This document shows positions 24,785-34,325 of a DNA stretch of 64,000 bases, piece by piece (positions within the stretch are counted from its first letter, which is position 1; the number at the start of each line of letters is the position of its first letter). The notes below the pieces were generated by a model that worked only from the letters and a program-made list of their open reading frames with translations, had not been told where the DNA came from and did no database searches. The DNA lies in contig JBCCMB010000001.1 of NCBI GenBank assembly GCA_039026555.1, positions 42,384 through 106,383 of the forward strand. Direction: 5' to 3'. The translations under genes were made by a program, and so were the position numbers. The DNA is from JBCCMB01 sp039026555 (GTDB lineage Bacteria > Pseudomonadota > Alphaproteobacteria > Caulobacterales > Hyphomonadaceae).

Positions 24785-25763
24785 TCGCGAGACGACGCTG
24801 CGCACGCTCTCCATGCTGAAAACGGCGATGGGGCCGCTCATCGCTAATGCGCTCACCGATCCGTCGGTCATTGAGATCATGGTCAATCCCGACGGCCGGC
24901 TCTGGATCGAGCGCCACGGCGAAGGCCGAACGCAAGCGTCTAGCGGCTTGAGCGCCGAACAGGCCGAACGGGTCGTCCGCTTGGTCGCAAGCCATTTGGG
25001 ACGCGAAGCAAATTCGTCTCAGCCCATTGTCAGTGCGGAATTGCCCGGCGGCGGAGAACGCTTTGAAGGCGTCTTGCCGCCTGTTTCACAGCGTCCTTGC
25101 TTTTCTATTCGCAAGGCCGCCGCGCGGGTGTTCACACTGGACGATTATGTGGACGCCGGGATTTTGTCCCGCGCGGGCGCGCTCGCGCTTCGCCAAGCGG
25201 TGCAATCCAAGCTCAACATCATGATCGTCGGTGGAACAAGTTCCGGAAAGACGACGCTCGCCAATGCGCTCTTGCACGAGATCGCCGATCTGGGCGATCG
25301 CGTCGTCATCCTGGAGGATACGCGCGAACTGCAATGCGCTGCGCCCGACCACGTAGCGCTGCGAACGCAGGCCGGGTCCGTCAGCCTGTCGGATCTTGTC
25401 CGGTCAACGCTTCGTTTGCGGCCCGACCGCATCATTATCGGCGAAGTGCGCGGGCCCGAAGCGCTTGATCTTCTTAAGGCTTGGAACACCGGCCATCCCG
25501 GCGGGATTGCGACCATCCACGCCAATTCGGCGCTCGGCGGCCTTCACCGTTTGGAACAGCTGATCGGCGAAAAGAGCCTTCGTATCCCCGACGTTCTCAT
25601 CGCCGAGGCCGTCGATTTGGTCGTCTTCATTTCGGGGCGCAACGCCGCCCGGAAAGTCGAAACCATCGCCCAATTGAGGGGGCATGACGGTGAGGATTAC
25701 GTCCTCAGCGATTTTGCGCCCCAAGGCCCCAAGCTCATCCAACTCAATGGAGACACCGCATGA
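24777..25763 (+). CDS. trbB: Conjugal transfer ATPase TrbB (VirB11-type)
   Basis: 328 residues from ATG 24777, which follows AAGGAGG and overlaps the RHH stop; the frame also runs upstream to 24675 without a ribosome site. Walker A GTSSGKTT at about 153-160; the Asp box ILEDTREL, a conserved RLRPDRIIIGEVRGPEA segment, and the His box TGHPGGIATIHA are all present. This hexameric secretion ATPase drives pilus assembly and DNA transfer at the inner membrane. It overlaps trbC by 4 nt. Confidence 0.93.
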   Translation: MHNRETTLRTLSMLKTAMGPLIANALTDPSVIEIMVNPDGRLWIERHGEGRTQASSGLSAEQAERVVRLVASHLGREANSSQPIVSAELPGGGERFEGVLPPVSQRPCFSIRKAAARVFTLDDYVDAGILSRAGALALRQAVQSKLNIMIVGGTSSGKTTLANALLHEIADLGDRVVILEDTRELQCAAPDHVALRTQAGSVSLSDLVRSTLRLRPDRIIIGEVRGPEALDLLKAWNTGHPGGIATIHANSALGGLHRLEQLIGEKSLRIPDVLIAEAVDLVVFISGRNAARKVETIAQLRGHDGEDYVLSDFAPQGPKLIQLNGDTA

Positions 25764-26077
25764 TGAAATCATCTCATGTCGCGCGCGCCGTCGTGCTGGC
25801 AGGCATGGCTGCAATGATCGTCGCGCCAGCCTACGCCGCAGGATCCGGCATGCCCTGGGAAGGGCCGCTCGATCAAATCCTGCAATCGGTCGAAGGGCCG
25901 GTCGCCAAGATCATCGGGACGTTGGCGATCATCATAACCGGCCTCACGCTGGCGTTCGGCGATAGCGGCGGCGGTTTCCGCAAGCTGATCCAGATCGTGT
26001 TGGGCCTGTCGATCGCCTTCACAGCGACCAGCTTCTTTTTATCCTTCTTCTCCTTCGGCGGTGGCGCGACGCTATGA
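25760..26077 (+). CDS. trbC: Conjugal transfer pilin TrbC (VirB2-type)
   Basis: 105 residues: signal peptide ending near APAYA, then two hydrophobic segments (AKIIGTLAIIITGLTLAF and LIQIVLGLSIAFTATSFFLSFF) as in TrbC/VirB2 prepilins. Start and stop overlap trbB and trbD by 4 nt each, indicating coupling. Size is normal for the family. Confidence 0.92.
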   Translation: MMKSSHVARAVVLAGMAAMIVAPAYAAGSGMPWEGPLDQILQSVEGPVAKIIGTLAIIITGLTLAFGDSGGGFRKLIQIVLGLSIAFTATSFFLSFFSFGGGATL

Positions 26078-26328
26078 CGCCCGAAGGCTTTGTCATCCCC
26101 GTCCACCGGGCGCTCACCGAACCGATTCTGCTCGGCGGCGCGCCAAGGAACGCCGCCATCTTAAATGGAACAATCGCGGCGGCTTTAGGGTTAGGACTCC
26201 AGCTTTGGGCGGTTGGCGTTGTCTACTGGATTATCGCCCATGGCGCGTGCGTCTTTATGACCAAGCGCGATCCGCAATTCTTGGACGTTCTGATCCGACA
26301 TGTCCGGCACAAGGCGTATCTATCATGA
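26074..26328 (+). CDS. trbD: Conjugal transfer protein TrbD (VirB3-type)
   Basis: 84 residues: short cytoplasmic head (VIPVHRALTEPILLGGAPR, typical of VirB3/TrbD), then a hydrophobic hairpin (about 30-65) and a tail ending KRDPQFLDVLIRHVRHK. It is an inner-membrane channel component working with the TrbE ATPase, whose start overlaps its stop. Confidence 0.92.
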   Translation: MTPEGFVIPVHRALTEPILLGGAPRNAAILNGTIAAALGLGLQLWAVGVVYWIIAHGACVFMTKRDPQFLDVLIRHVRHKAYLS

Positions 26329-28760
26329 TGCGCCTCGCTGAATATCAAAAGCGGCCGACGCGGCTCGCCGACTATCTGCCATGGGCGGCCTTGGTCGCGC
26401 CGGGCGTCGTGCTCAACAAGGATGGAAGCTTTCAGCGGACGGCGGCCTATCGCGGACCGGATCTCGAAAGTTCGACGCGCGACGAACTCGTCTCGCTTTG
26501 CGCGCGCGTCAATAACGTGCTGCGCCGCTTCGGTTCGGGATGGGCGCTCTTTTTCGAGGCGGCGCGTCATCCGGCGCCTGATTACCCTCACAGCGCTTGG
26601 CGCGAACCCGTCGCTTGGCTGATCGATGAAGAAAGGCGCGGCGTGTTCGAAGACGCCGACGCGCTGTTCGAGAGCGCCTATTATCTCACCTTCTCCTATC
26701 TGCCGCCGGCCGATGCGGTCCACACGCTCGAAGACATGCTCTTGGAACGCGCCGAGGATGGAGAGCATCCCGCGGGCGCTGACCAACTCGCAGTCTTCCT
26801 CGAAACGACGGATCGAAGCCTGGACTTGCTGGCGAATCTTCTGCCGAGCGCGCGGTTTTTGGACGACGACGAAACGCTAACCTATCTGCAAAGCTGCGTG
26901 TCGCCGAAACCCCATATCGTGCGCGCCCCCGAATTTCCCGCATATCTCGACGCCGTTCTGGGCGGCGCTGATCTTGTCGGCGGATTGGAGCCCATATTGG
27001 GCGGGTCGAATTTGCGCGTCCTTTCCATCCAAGGCTTTCCGAATGGGACCGAACCGGGGCTGCTCGACGAGCTCAACAGCCTTGGGTTTTCTTATCGCTG
27101 GTGCACGCGGTTCCTGCCGATGGATAAGGCGGAAGCAGTCAGAACGCTGACGCGCTATCGCCGGCAATGGTTCGCCAAGCGTAAATCCGTCCTCGCCGTC
27201 TTGAAAGAAGCGATGACGCAGGAGGGGACTGCGCTCGTCGATGCGGACGCCGACAATAAGGCGGCGGATGCGGACGACGCGCTTCAGGCGCTCGGCGGAG
27301 ACCATGTCGCTTTCGGGTTTGCGACGACGAGTGTCGTTGCTTGCCACGCCGATGCGCACATCGCTGACGCGCAGCTCGCCGCAATTGAACGCGTCATCAA
27401 TGGGCGCGGCTATGTGACGATCAAGGAGAGCGTCAACGCCGTCGATGCTTGGCTCGGCGGGCTGCCCGGTCACGCTTACGCCAATGTGCGCCAGCCCATC
27501 ATCCACACGCTCAACCTCGCCCATATGACGCCTTTGTCGGCGGTTTGGGCGGGACCGCAGAAGAATGCGCATTTGGACGGTCCGCCGCTCCTTTACGCCA
27601 AGACCTCGTCGCACACGCCGTTTCGATTGGTCCCCCATCAGGGCGATGTCGGGCATACGCTTATCGTCGGGCCGACAGGGGCGGGTAAATCAGTCTTGCT
27701 ATCGCTCTTTGCCCTGCAATTCCGCCGGTATGCGAACGCCCAGACTTTCCTATTCGACAAAGGCGCGTCGGCGAAGCCCGCGACGCTTGGTATCGGCGGG
27801 GACTATTTCGATCTCGGGGGGACAAGCGGTTTGTGCTTTCAACCCCTGGCGAAGATCGACGAGGCGGCGACCCGCGCCTGGGCGCTCGATTGGCTTTGCG
27901 GACTTGTCCGCCATGAAGGCGTTGAGGCGACGCCGGAGGTGAAACAGGCGCTTTGGTCGGCGTTAGAAGCGCTCGCCTCGGCACCGTTAAGCGAACGAAC
28001 GCTCACCGGCCTGTCTGCGCTTCTGCAATCGAGCGACGTCCGCCAAGCGCTTCAGCCCTTCACGCTCGACGGCGCGCATGGCGCTTTGCTCGACGCCGAC
28101 GACGAAACGCTTGAGACAGGCGATTGGCAATGCTTTGAAATGGAAGCGTTGATGCACCAGCCGGCGTTAGCGCTTCCGGTTCTCACCTATCTCTTTCATC
28201 GCTTGGAGGCGCGCTTTGACGGCCGTCCGACCCAGCTCATTCTCGACGAGGCTTGGGTGTTTCTGGATGATCCGGTGTTCGCCGGCCGCATTCGCGAATG
28301 GCTGAAAACGCTCCGCAAGAAGAACGTCTCGGTCATCTTCGCGACCCAAAGTCTTGCGGACATTGCGACGAGCAAGATCGCGCCCGCAATCATGGAATCT
28401 TGTCCGTCGCGTATTTTCCTTCCGAACGATCGCGCGCTAGAGCCGCAGCAGCAGGAAGCTTATGCGCGCTTCGGTCTTAACGCCCGACAGATCGAGATTA
28501 TCGCTCAGGCGATCCCGAAGCAGGATTATTACTTCCAATCCCGCGCTGGAAATCGCTTGTTCGATTTATCGCTCGGCCCCGTCGCGCTCGCCTTTTGCGG
28601 GGCCTCGACGAAAGAGGATCTGCGCGACATCGACGCCTGCCTTCAAGCGGCCGGGATCGAGAACTTTCCTGAAGCCTGGCTGCGGCAGCGCGGATTGGAC
28701 TGGGCGGCGGATTTATTGGCGAACGAAACCCACGGAGGCGTCCTATGCGCAGCGGAATGA
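26325..28760 (+). CDS. trbE: Conjugal transfer ATPase TrbE (VirB4-type)
   Basis: 811 residues from ATGATG at 26325, which overlaps the trbD stop; the frame is open further upstream to 26061 but that part reads through trbC/trbD in the wrong frame. CagE/VirB4 N-domain (about 180-390), Walker A GPTGAGKS at about 449-456, Walker B TQLILDEAWVFLDD at about 637-650, and a downstream VIFATQSLADI motif. This is the largest energy-supplying ATPase of the T4SS. Confidence 0.94.
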   Translation: MMRLAEYQKRPTRLADYLPWAALVAPGVVLNKDGSFQRTAAYRGPDLESSTRDELVSLCARVNNVLRRFGSGWALFFEAARHPAPDYPHSAWREPVAWLIDEERRGVFEDADALFESAYYLTFSYLPPADAVHTLEDMLLERAEDGEHPAGADQLAVFLETTDRSLDLLANLLPSARFLDDDETLTYLQSCVSPKPHIVRAPEFPAYLDAVLGGADLVGGLEPILGGSNLRVLSIQGFPNGTEPGLLDELNSLGFSYRWCTRFLPMDKAEAVRTLTRYRRQWFAKRKSVLAVLKEAMTQEGTALVDADADNKAADADDALQALGGDHVAFGFATTSVVACHADAHIADAQLAAIERVINGRGYVTIKESVNAVDAWLGGLPGHAYANVRQPIIHTLNLAHMTPLSAVWAGPQKNAHLDGPPLLYAKTSSHTPFRLVPHQGDVGHTLIVGPTGAGKSVLLSLFALQFRRYANAQTFLFDKGASAKPATLGIGGDYFDLGGTSGLCFQPLAKIDEAATRAWALDWLCGLVRHEGVEATPEVKQALWSALEALASAPLSERTLTGLSALLQSSDVRQALQPFTLDGAHGALLDADDETLETGDWQCFEMEALMHQPALALPVLTYLFHRLEARFDGRPTQLILDEAWVFLDDPVFAGRIREWLKTLRKKNVSVIFATQSLADIATSKIAPAIMESCPSRIFLPNDRALEPQQQEAYARFGLNARQIEIIAQAIPKQDYYFQSRAGNRLFDLSLGPVALAFCGASTKEDLRDIDACLQAAGIENFPEAWLRQRGLDWAADLLANETHGGVLCAAE

Positions 28761-29461
28761 TCTCGCTCGCAGTCTTCGCGGCAATCGGTGCGCCGGTCCC
28801 CGCATCCGCGCAATTGTTCGGCGGCGGCATTGTTTACGACCCGGCCAACCATGCGGAGAACATCCTCACCGCCGCGCAGACGCTGGAGACGGTCAACAAT
28901 CAGATTGAACAGCTTCGAAACGAAGCTGAAATGCTTGTCGCGGACGCCAAAAATCTGACTTCGCTTGATTTCGATGTCAGCCCCGAATTGCGCGCCATCC
29001 TCGACGAGATCGACGGGCTTCTGAAGCAGGCCAAAGCGATCTCCTACCAGATCGAACACGCCGACGAGATATTCAGAACGCAATATCCGGAGGACTATGC
29101 CGGCTGGTCGAATACTGAGCTCGCCGACATCGCGAAAGCGCATTGGCGCACCTCGCGCGCCGCGCTTCACGACACCATCTTGATGCAGTCTAAAATCGTC
29201 GAAGCCGTCGAGACCGACAGCGATCTGATTGATGCGCTCGTCGCCGGCAGCCAGAGCGCGGCGGGCAATCTCGACGTCGCCCAAGCCGGCAATCAGATCA
29301 TGGCGCTCTCCGCCAAGCAGCTCATGCAATTGCAGGAAATGCTCGCCGCCCATTATCGCGCCGAGGCGTTGGAGCGCGCCCGCGCCGTCCAGGAAGAAGA
29401 GGCGGCGGACGAACGCCACAAACGTTTCGTTGGCGAGCGCTCCGCCTATGGAGGCGGCTGA
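28745..29461 (+). CDS. trbJ: Conjugal transfer protein TrbJ (VirB5-type)
   Basis: 238 residues with a signal peptide cleaved near PASAQ, then IVYDPANHAENILTAAQTLETVNNQI, the family signature, and a long coiled-coil helical body. VirB5-type proteins are minor pilus-tip subunits in the periplasm. It overlaps the trbE stop by 16 nt. A trbK entry-exclusion gene, often placed after trbJ, is not present; trbL begins directly at its last base. Confidence 0.92.
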   Translation: MRSGMISLAVFAAIGAPVPASAQLFGGGIVYDPANHAENILTAAQTLETVNNQIEQLRNEAEMLVADAKNLTSLDFDVSPELRAILDEIDGLLKQAKAISYQIEHADEIFRTQYPEDYAGWSNTELADIAKAHWRTSRAALHDTILMQSKIVEAVETDSDLIDALVAGSQSAAGNLDVAQAGNQIMALSAKQLMQLQEMLAAHYRAEALERARAVQEEEAADERHKRFVGERSAYGGG

Positions 29462-30792
29462 TGGACGATCTCGGCGTCATCGACCAATTCCTCGCGACTT
29501 TCTCGACCTATATCGATTCAGGCTTTGGGCTGTTATCGCCGGACGTTGCGTATCTCACAGCCTTTTTCATCGGGATCGACATTGTCCTCGCCGGCGTCTT
29601 CTGGGCGATGGGACCGGAGACGAATGTTATCGCCGCCTTCGTCAAGAAGGTGCTCTATGTGGGTTTCTTCGCGCTTATCCTGAACAATTTCACCTTCCTG
29701 ACGGGCGTCATCTTCAACAGCTTCGCCCAATTGGGCCTCAACGCCGGCGGTTCGGCGATCACGGCCGACGATCTCCTTCGGCCGGGCTTCGTCGCCGACA
29801 CGGGCTTTACGGCGGCTCATCCGCTGCTTGGCGAGATCAGCAGTCTTACGGGGCCGGTCGGCTTCTTCGTCAACATCGTGACGATCGCGATCTTGTTTCT
29901 CGCCTGGCTGATCACGCTCTTCGCCTTCTTCTTCCTCGCGATCCAGCTCTTCGTCACCATTATCGAGTTCAAGCTGACGACGCTTGCAGGCTTCGTCCTC
30001 ATTCCCTTCGCGCTTTGGAACAAGACCTCTTTCCTCGCCGAACGCGTGCTCGGGAATGTCATCGCGTCTGGCGTCAAGCTCATGGTGCTGGCGGTCATTA
30101 TCGGCATCGGGTCGACGCTGTTCGGGACCATCACAGCCGGGTTCACGCCGGGCGACGTGACGCTGGAGCAGGCCGGGACCGTCATTCTCGGTTCCATGGC
30201 GCTATTCGCGCTCGGTATATTCGGGCCGGGCGTCGCCACCGGTCTTGTTTCCGGTGCGCCGCAATTGGGCGCGGGCGCAGCGGCGGGAAGCGCCGCCGCC
30301 GTCGGCGCCGGGGCGCTCGCCGGCGCATCGATTGGGTCCGCCGGTGCGAGGGCCGTCGGCGGAGGCGGCGCAAACGCCGTTCGCGCAGCCGCAGCCATTA
30401 CGGGCGGCGCGCAAACCTCCTATGCGTTGGGACGTGCGGCGTCCGGCGCGAGCGGCGCAGCGGGCGTCGCTGCTGGTCTGTCCGGCGTCGCCCAAGCCGG
30501 CGCCGGCGCGGTTGTGGGCGGCGTCCGCGCGACTGCCGCGCGTCTCCTCGATCCGGTCAAGCGCTCCGCGTCTGACAGCCGCCGCGGCGCCTTTGCTGCG
30601 ACAGGCGGTGATGCGCCGGCCGCCGGGCCAAATGCGACCACGGGCGACGCCGTCAAAGCGGGTCCTCATTGGGCGCGTCGGTTAGAACGCCAACAAGTCC
30701 AGCGCGATGCAGGTTTGGCTGCGGCTGGCACGTTGCGAGACGGCGATCGCGGAGGCGCCGCCGATGGTCCCAATCTCAAACAGGATGAGTAG
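29461..30792 (+). CDS. trbL: Conjugal transfer protein TrbL (VirB6-type)
   Basis: 443 residues. Residues 1-270 are polytopic with about six hydrophobic segments (for example FFVNIVTIAILFLAWLITLF). The rest is Gly/Ala-rich and low in complexity, as usual for TrbL tails. It forms part of the inner-membrane channel. The Ala/Gly-rich 3' half creates long open shadow frames that are not genes. Confidence 0.92.
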   Translation: MDDLGVIDQFLATFSTYIDSGFGLLSPDVAYLTAFFIGIDIVLAGVFWAMGPETNVIAAFVKKVLYVGFFALILNNFTFLTGVIFNSFAQLGLNAGGSAITADDLLRPGFVADTGFTAAHPLLGEISSLTGPVGFFVNIVTIAILFLAWLITLFAFFFLAIQLFVTIIEFKLTTLAGFVLIPFALWNKTSFLAERVLGNVIASGVKLMVLAVIIGIGSTLFGTITAGFTPGDVTLEQAGTVILGSMALFALGIFGPGVATGLVSGAPQLGAGAAAGSAAAVGAGALAGASIGSAGARAVGGGGANAVRAAAAITGGAQTSYALGRAASGASGAAGVAAGLSGVAQAGAGAVVGGVRATAARLLDPVKRSASDSRRGAFAATGGDAPAAGPNATTGDAVKAGPHWARRLERQQVQRDAGLAAAGTLRDGDRGGAADGPNLKQDE

Positions 30793-31486
30793 AGGTATGT
30801 GGCCACGGACGCAGCAAAGCTATGGCGCAACGCCGGATCCCATCACGCCTTACCAGCGCGCAGCGCAAGTTTGGGACGACCGGATCGGATCAGCACGCGT
30901 GCAGGCGGCGAATTGGCGGCTTGCAGCGTTTGCATCTCTCGTCTTGGCGATCCTCATGTCGGGCGCCTTCGTCTGGCAATCGACGCAAAGCCTGGTGACG
31001 CCTTACGTTATTGAACTTGAAGCGAACGGCGAGGTGAGGGCGGTGACGCCCGCAACGTCCATCTATGACCCGACCGACGCCCAGATCGCTTATCTCCTCG
31101 CGGACTTCATCCGCAATGTGCGGTCGGTCTCCATCGATCCTGTGGTTGTTCGCGAGAACTGGCTCGAGGCCTACAACTTTACGACCGACCGCGCCGCGCT
31201 CACGCTCAATGACTATGCGCGCGCGCACGATCCCTTCGCGGATGTCGGACGGCGCTCGACAATCGTAGACATCGCCAGCGTCGTTCGCTCGTCCGACGAC
31301 AGCTTCGAGGTCCGATGGCGGGAAACGCGCTTTTTGAACGGCGCCAATCTCGGCGCGCAAACCTTCACGGCCAGTCTCAGCATCATTCTCGAGCCGCCGC
31401 GGGACGAAGCGGCGCTCCATCGCAACCCCTTGGGTGTTTACGTCCATGGGATCAATTGGTCGCAAGACCTGATTATGGGGGAATAG
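30785..31486 (+). CDS. trbF: Conjugal transfer protein TrbF (VirB8-type)
   Basis: 233 residues if started at ATG 30785, overlapping the trbL stop; ATG 30797 is an equally possible start. Short cytoplasmic part with the motif TPYQRAAQVWDDRIGSARVQA, one membrane helix about 40-60 (AFASLVLAILMSGAFVWQ), then a periplasmic VirB8-like NTF2-fold domain ending GVYVHGINWSQDL. It nucleates assembly of the channel. Confidence 0.92.
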   Translation: MSRGMWPRTQQSYGATPDPITPYQRAAQVWDDRIGSARVQAANWRLAAFASLVLAILMSGAFVWQSTQSLVTPYVIELEANGEVRAVTPATSIYDPTDAQIAYLLADFIRNVRSVSIDPVVVRENWLEAYNFTTDRAALTLNDYARAHDPFADVGRRSTIVDIASVVRSSDDSFEVRWRETRFLNGANLGAQTFTASLSIILEPPRDEAALHRNPLGVYVHGINWSQDLIMGE

Positions 31487-31488
31487 AT

Positions 31489-32484
31489 ATGATCCGAACG
31501 CGTATTCTCGCAGCATCCTGCTTTCTGTTAGGAGCCTGCGCACATTTCGACCCGATTTACGAGGACGATTTCGCACTCGACGAGGCGGAGTTCGTTGAGG
31601 CGGTCTACCTCACGGAAGACGCTGAACCTTTGGTCGTTGAACGCGTCGAACCCCTTCCGATGCCGGGGCAGTTAAAGCCCGTCGAGGAAGGCGAGCCTAA
31701 GCCATCTGTCCGGCCCGACAAAGCGATCGACAAAGCCAACGAAGCCGCTGCGATCCAGCCGGATGAAGAGAATTTCGTCAACGCGATCCAGATTTATCCT
31801 TATACAGTGGGCGCGCTCTATCAGGTTTATTGCGCGCCGGAGCAGGTGACAGACATCGCTCTCCAACCGGGCGAACAGCTTATGTCCGTTTCCGCCGGCG
31901 ACACGGTCCGCTGGGTGTTGGGCGATACGCTGTCCGGATCGGGCGAGGCCGAGCAGGTGCACATCCTTGTTAAGCCAACGGCATCCGGCCTCTCGACCAA
32001 TCTTATCATCGCAACGTCCAAGCGAACCTATCACCTAGAGATGCGCTCCTATCGCGAGACCTATATGGCCGCCGTCTCTTGGCGCTATCCGCAGGAGGAG
32101 CTTCGCGCCGCGAAAAACCGAGCTGAAGCTTGGCGCGCAGCTGATCAGCACATCGTCGAACGCGGCTTTGAGATTGATCGACTCAATTTCCGCTATGACG
32201 TCGAAGGCGACGACCCGCAATGGCGGCCTCTCCGCGCCTTCGACGATGGTCGGAAAGTCTTCATCCAGTTTCCAGCTCGCCTTGATCAAGGCGAAGCGCC
32301 GCCGCTGTTTGTCGTCGGCCGTGATGGAACGAGCCAGCTCGTCAATTACCGGATCAAGGGCAGTTATTATGTCGTCGACCGACTGTTCGCGGCGGCCGAA
32401 CTGCGCCTTGGCGAAGATGATCAAGCGGTCGTGCGCATCCTCCGGACGCCCAGCGGCAAACATGCGCGGCTGGCCGACAGATGA
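31489..32484 (+). CDS. trbG: Conjugal transfer lipoprotein TrbG (VirB9-type)
   Basis: 331 residues from ATG 31489 (GGGGGA upstream). A short signal with lipobox LLGAC makes it an outer-membrane lipoprotein. VirB9-type beta domains follow: IQIYPYTVGALYQVYCAPEQVTDIALQPGE, RTYHLEMRSY, and a C-terminal FIQFP-PLFV-NYRIKGSYYVVDRLF segment. It forms the outer-membrane core ring with TrbI. Its stop overlaps the trbI start by 4 nt. Confidence 0.93.
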   Translation: MIRTRILAASCFLLGACAHFDPIYEDDFALDEAEFVEAVYLTEDAEPLVVERVEPLPMPGQLKPVEEGEPKPSVRPDKAIDKANEAAAIQPDEENFVNAIQIYPYTVGALYQVYCAPEQVTDIALQPGEQLMSVSAGDTVRWVLGDTLSGSGEAEQVHILVKPTASGLSTNLIIATSKRTYHLEMRSYRETYMAAVSWRYPQEELRAAKNRAEAWRAADQHIVERGFEIDRLNFRYDVEGDDPQWRPLRAFDDGRKVFIQFPARLDQGEAPPLFVVGRDGTSQLVNYRIKGSYYVVDRLFAAAELRLGEDDQAVVRILRTPSGKHARLADR

Positions 32485-33680
32485 ACGCCTCCGAACCCCT
32501 AGAAATCCGGGGCAAGCCGCGGCCGGTCAAACGCTTCAAGCGCGGGTTGCTGATGACAATTGCGGGAGCGGCTGGCGCGCTAGTGTTCGGCGCTGCCGCG
32601 TTCGCGCTGCGCGCGCCGCACGATGCAGCACAGCCTCACCGCGAACTCTATAATACGCGGTCCAAACCAATGCCCGACGGGCTTGCAGATCTTCCCGCGA
32701 GCTATGAAGAGGTTTCCAGGCCCAAGCTTGGACCGCCGCTACCGGGTGATCTCGGCGCGGCGATGCTGGCGAAACGCGAACCGGATTCGGAGCCGGTGAA
32801 CCCGTTCCGATACGAACCTGCGACGCGGCCGGCGGGACGCGCGGCTGTATCGAATACGCCGGGTGCCCGGACGTCGCCGCTCTTCTTCATGGACTACTCG
32901 AAACAACACAGCTCTTCGGCGGCGTCAGTCGATCCGCAACACTTGCATTACAGATCAGCGGATCCGCTTGCGGCCTTAGCGGCGTTTCAGCCGTCCGCCG
33001 CGCTTGCAGGCGAGGCGTCGCCGCTTGATCCCAATCGCCAACACCGCAAGGAGGACTTTCTGAGCGCTGACACTGATCCGGCTATCTACAATCCACATAG
33101 CCTGCAAACGCCTGCGTCGCCTTATCAAATCATGGCGGGAACGATCATCCCGGCGAGCTTGGTCACGGGTTTGAACTCCGACCTGCCGGGCCAGGTGATC
33201 GCGCAGGTGACGGAGAACGTCTACGACACCGCCACGGGTCGATATCTCTTAATCCCGCAGGGCGCGCGATTAATCGGCCGCTACGACAGCGTCGTCGCCT
33301 ACGGCCAATCCCGCGCGCTCGTTGTTTGGACGCGCATTATCCTGCCGGACGCCTCGTCCCTAGTGATCGAGAACCTCCCAGCGGTCGATCTCTCGGGCTA
33401 TGCTGGTCTCGAGGACGACGTCGACTTCCACACTTGGAAGCTCTTCCAGGCCGCGTTTTTGTCGTCCGTCTTGAGCGTCAGCTCCGAAATCGGCCGCGAT
33501 AGCGACGATGACGATGTTCTCGACGCGCTGCGAGACGGCGGACAACGCACGATCAATCAAGCGGGCCAGGAGGTCGTCTCGCGCCAGCTCACCGTTCAGC
33601 CGACGATCAGGGTCCGCCCCGGCTGGCGGCTACGTGTGATCGTCAACAAGGACCTCGTTTTGCGACCTTTTGGAGGGTGA
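32481..33680 (+). CDS. trbI: Conjugal transfer protein TrbI (VirB10-type)
   Basis: 399 residues: cytoplasmic head, one membrane helix about 28-47 (LLMTIAGAAGALVFGAAAFAL), Pro-rich spacer, and a C-terminal VirB10 beta-barrel domain (YQIMAGTIIPASLVTGLNSD, IPQGARLIGRYDS, RPGWRLRVIVNKDLVLRPF). It spans the periplasm and senses ATPase energy. It is the last structural gene of the operon. Confidence 0.93.
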   Translation: MNASEPLEIRGKPRPVKRFKRGLLMTIAGAAGALVFGAAAFALRAPHDAAQPHRELYNTRSKPMPDGLADLPASYEEVSRPKLGPPLPGDLGAAMLAKREPDSEPVNPFRYEPATRPAGRAAVSNTPGARTSPLFFMDYSKQHSSSAASVDPQHLHYRSADPLAALAAFQPSAALAGEASPLDPNRQHRKEDFLSADTDPAIYNPHSLQTPASPYQIMAGTIIPASLVTGLNSDLPGQVIAQVTENVYDTATGRYLLIPQGARLIGRYDSVVAYGQSRALVVWTRIILPDASSLVIENLPAVDLSGYAGLEDDVDFHTWKLFQAAFLSSVLSVSSEIGRDSDDDDVLDALRDGGQRTINQAGQEVVSRQLTVQPTIRVRPGWRLRVIVNKDLVLRPFGG

Positions 33681-33683
33681 CGG

Positions 33684-33935
33684 ATGTCTGCTTCAACCAA
33701 TCAGACGGAAGACCCGCCGATTACGCTTCCGACGAGCTCGGCGTTGGATCCTTATGGTCGTTTCTTGAAGCTCGCCGACGTTGTGGCGTCAATCGGCGTT
33801 AGCCAAGCCATGGTCTACAAAATGATCAACGACGAGCGCGCCCAGTTTCCAAAACCTGTGAAAGTCGGACGAGCCTCCCTCTGGATTGAGCGAGATATCG
33901 TGGCTTGGAAGGCCAAAATTGTCGGGGATCGATAA
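33684..33935 (+). CDS. AlpA-like helix-turn-helix regulator
   Basis: 83 residues; the segment RFLKLADVVASIGVSQAMVY followed by FPKPVKVGRASLWIERDIVAW is the AlpA/MerR-like winged helix found in phage and conjugative-element regulators and excisionases. It starts 3 nt after trbI, so it is probably transcribed with the transfer operon. It may control excision or transfer; no integrase gene is visible near it. Confidence 0.8.
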   Translation: MSASTNQTEDPPITLPTSSALDPYGRFLKLADVVASIGVSQAMVYKMINDERAQFPKPVKVGRASLWIERDIVAWKAKIVGDR

Positions 33936-33989
33936 TAAGGCCCCCGGGAGGCTGACTTTCTCCGGAAGCGGTACTTGGAGGACGCGCTG

Positions 33990-34325
33990 CTAGGCCTGTT
34001 TCTTTGTCAAGGCTTCCAGCTTGTGGGGTAAATCTAGACGTCCGTGAAGGAACTCGATCACGTCAATCCGGTCGTGCGTTTCTCTCAGGATAATGAAGTG
34101 CCCGCCTTCTCTTACGTAGGTTAGGTCGACTTTGCTGTGTGATGTCGCAAGCAGGGCAGAGCAAGGACGGGGGCGAGGCGGCCCGCCCTCGGCGATCGTG
34201 TTAAGACGTGTAATGAGCGTCTCGCAATACGCGTCAGCTTGACGATCGCCGAAACGCTCAATTGTCCACGCTGCGATATCTTCAAGGCTTTGCGCCGCCG
34301 CCGGCGTTAGACGCCACGGCTTCAT
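33990..34325 (-). CDS. parE: ParE/RelE-superfamily toxin
   Basis: 111 residues, with WRLTPAAAQSLEDIAAWTIERFG at the start and FIILRETHDRIDVIEFLHGRLDLPHKL at the end, the ParE fold signature. ParE toxins poison gyrase. Its start overlaps the stop of the upstream ParD gene by 4 nt, the usual antitoxin-first order. It probably stabilises the mobile element at whose end it lies. Confidence 0.88.
   Translation of the reverse strand: MKPWRLTPAAAQSLEDIAAWTIERFGDRQADAYCETLITRLNTIAEGGPPRPRPCSALLATSHSKVDLTYVREGGHFIILRETHDRIDVIEFLHGRLDLPHKLEALTKKQA

Noticed and set aside
26061..26324. An 88-residue N-terminal extension of TrbE.
   Set aside because: It reads through trbC and trbD out of frame; ATG 26325 overlaps the trbD stop and gives the normal family length.
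29229..30575. A 448-codon Arg-rich frame overlapping trbJ and trbL.
   Set aside because: It is a shadow in another frame of the GC-rich trbL gene; composition is unnatural and trbL has clear family features.
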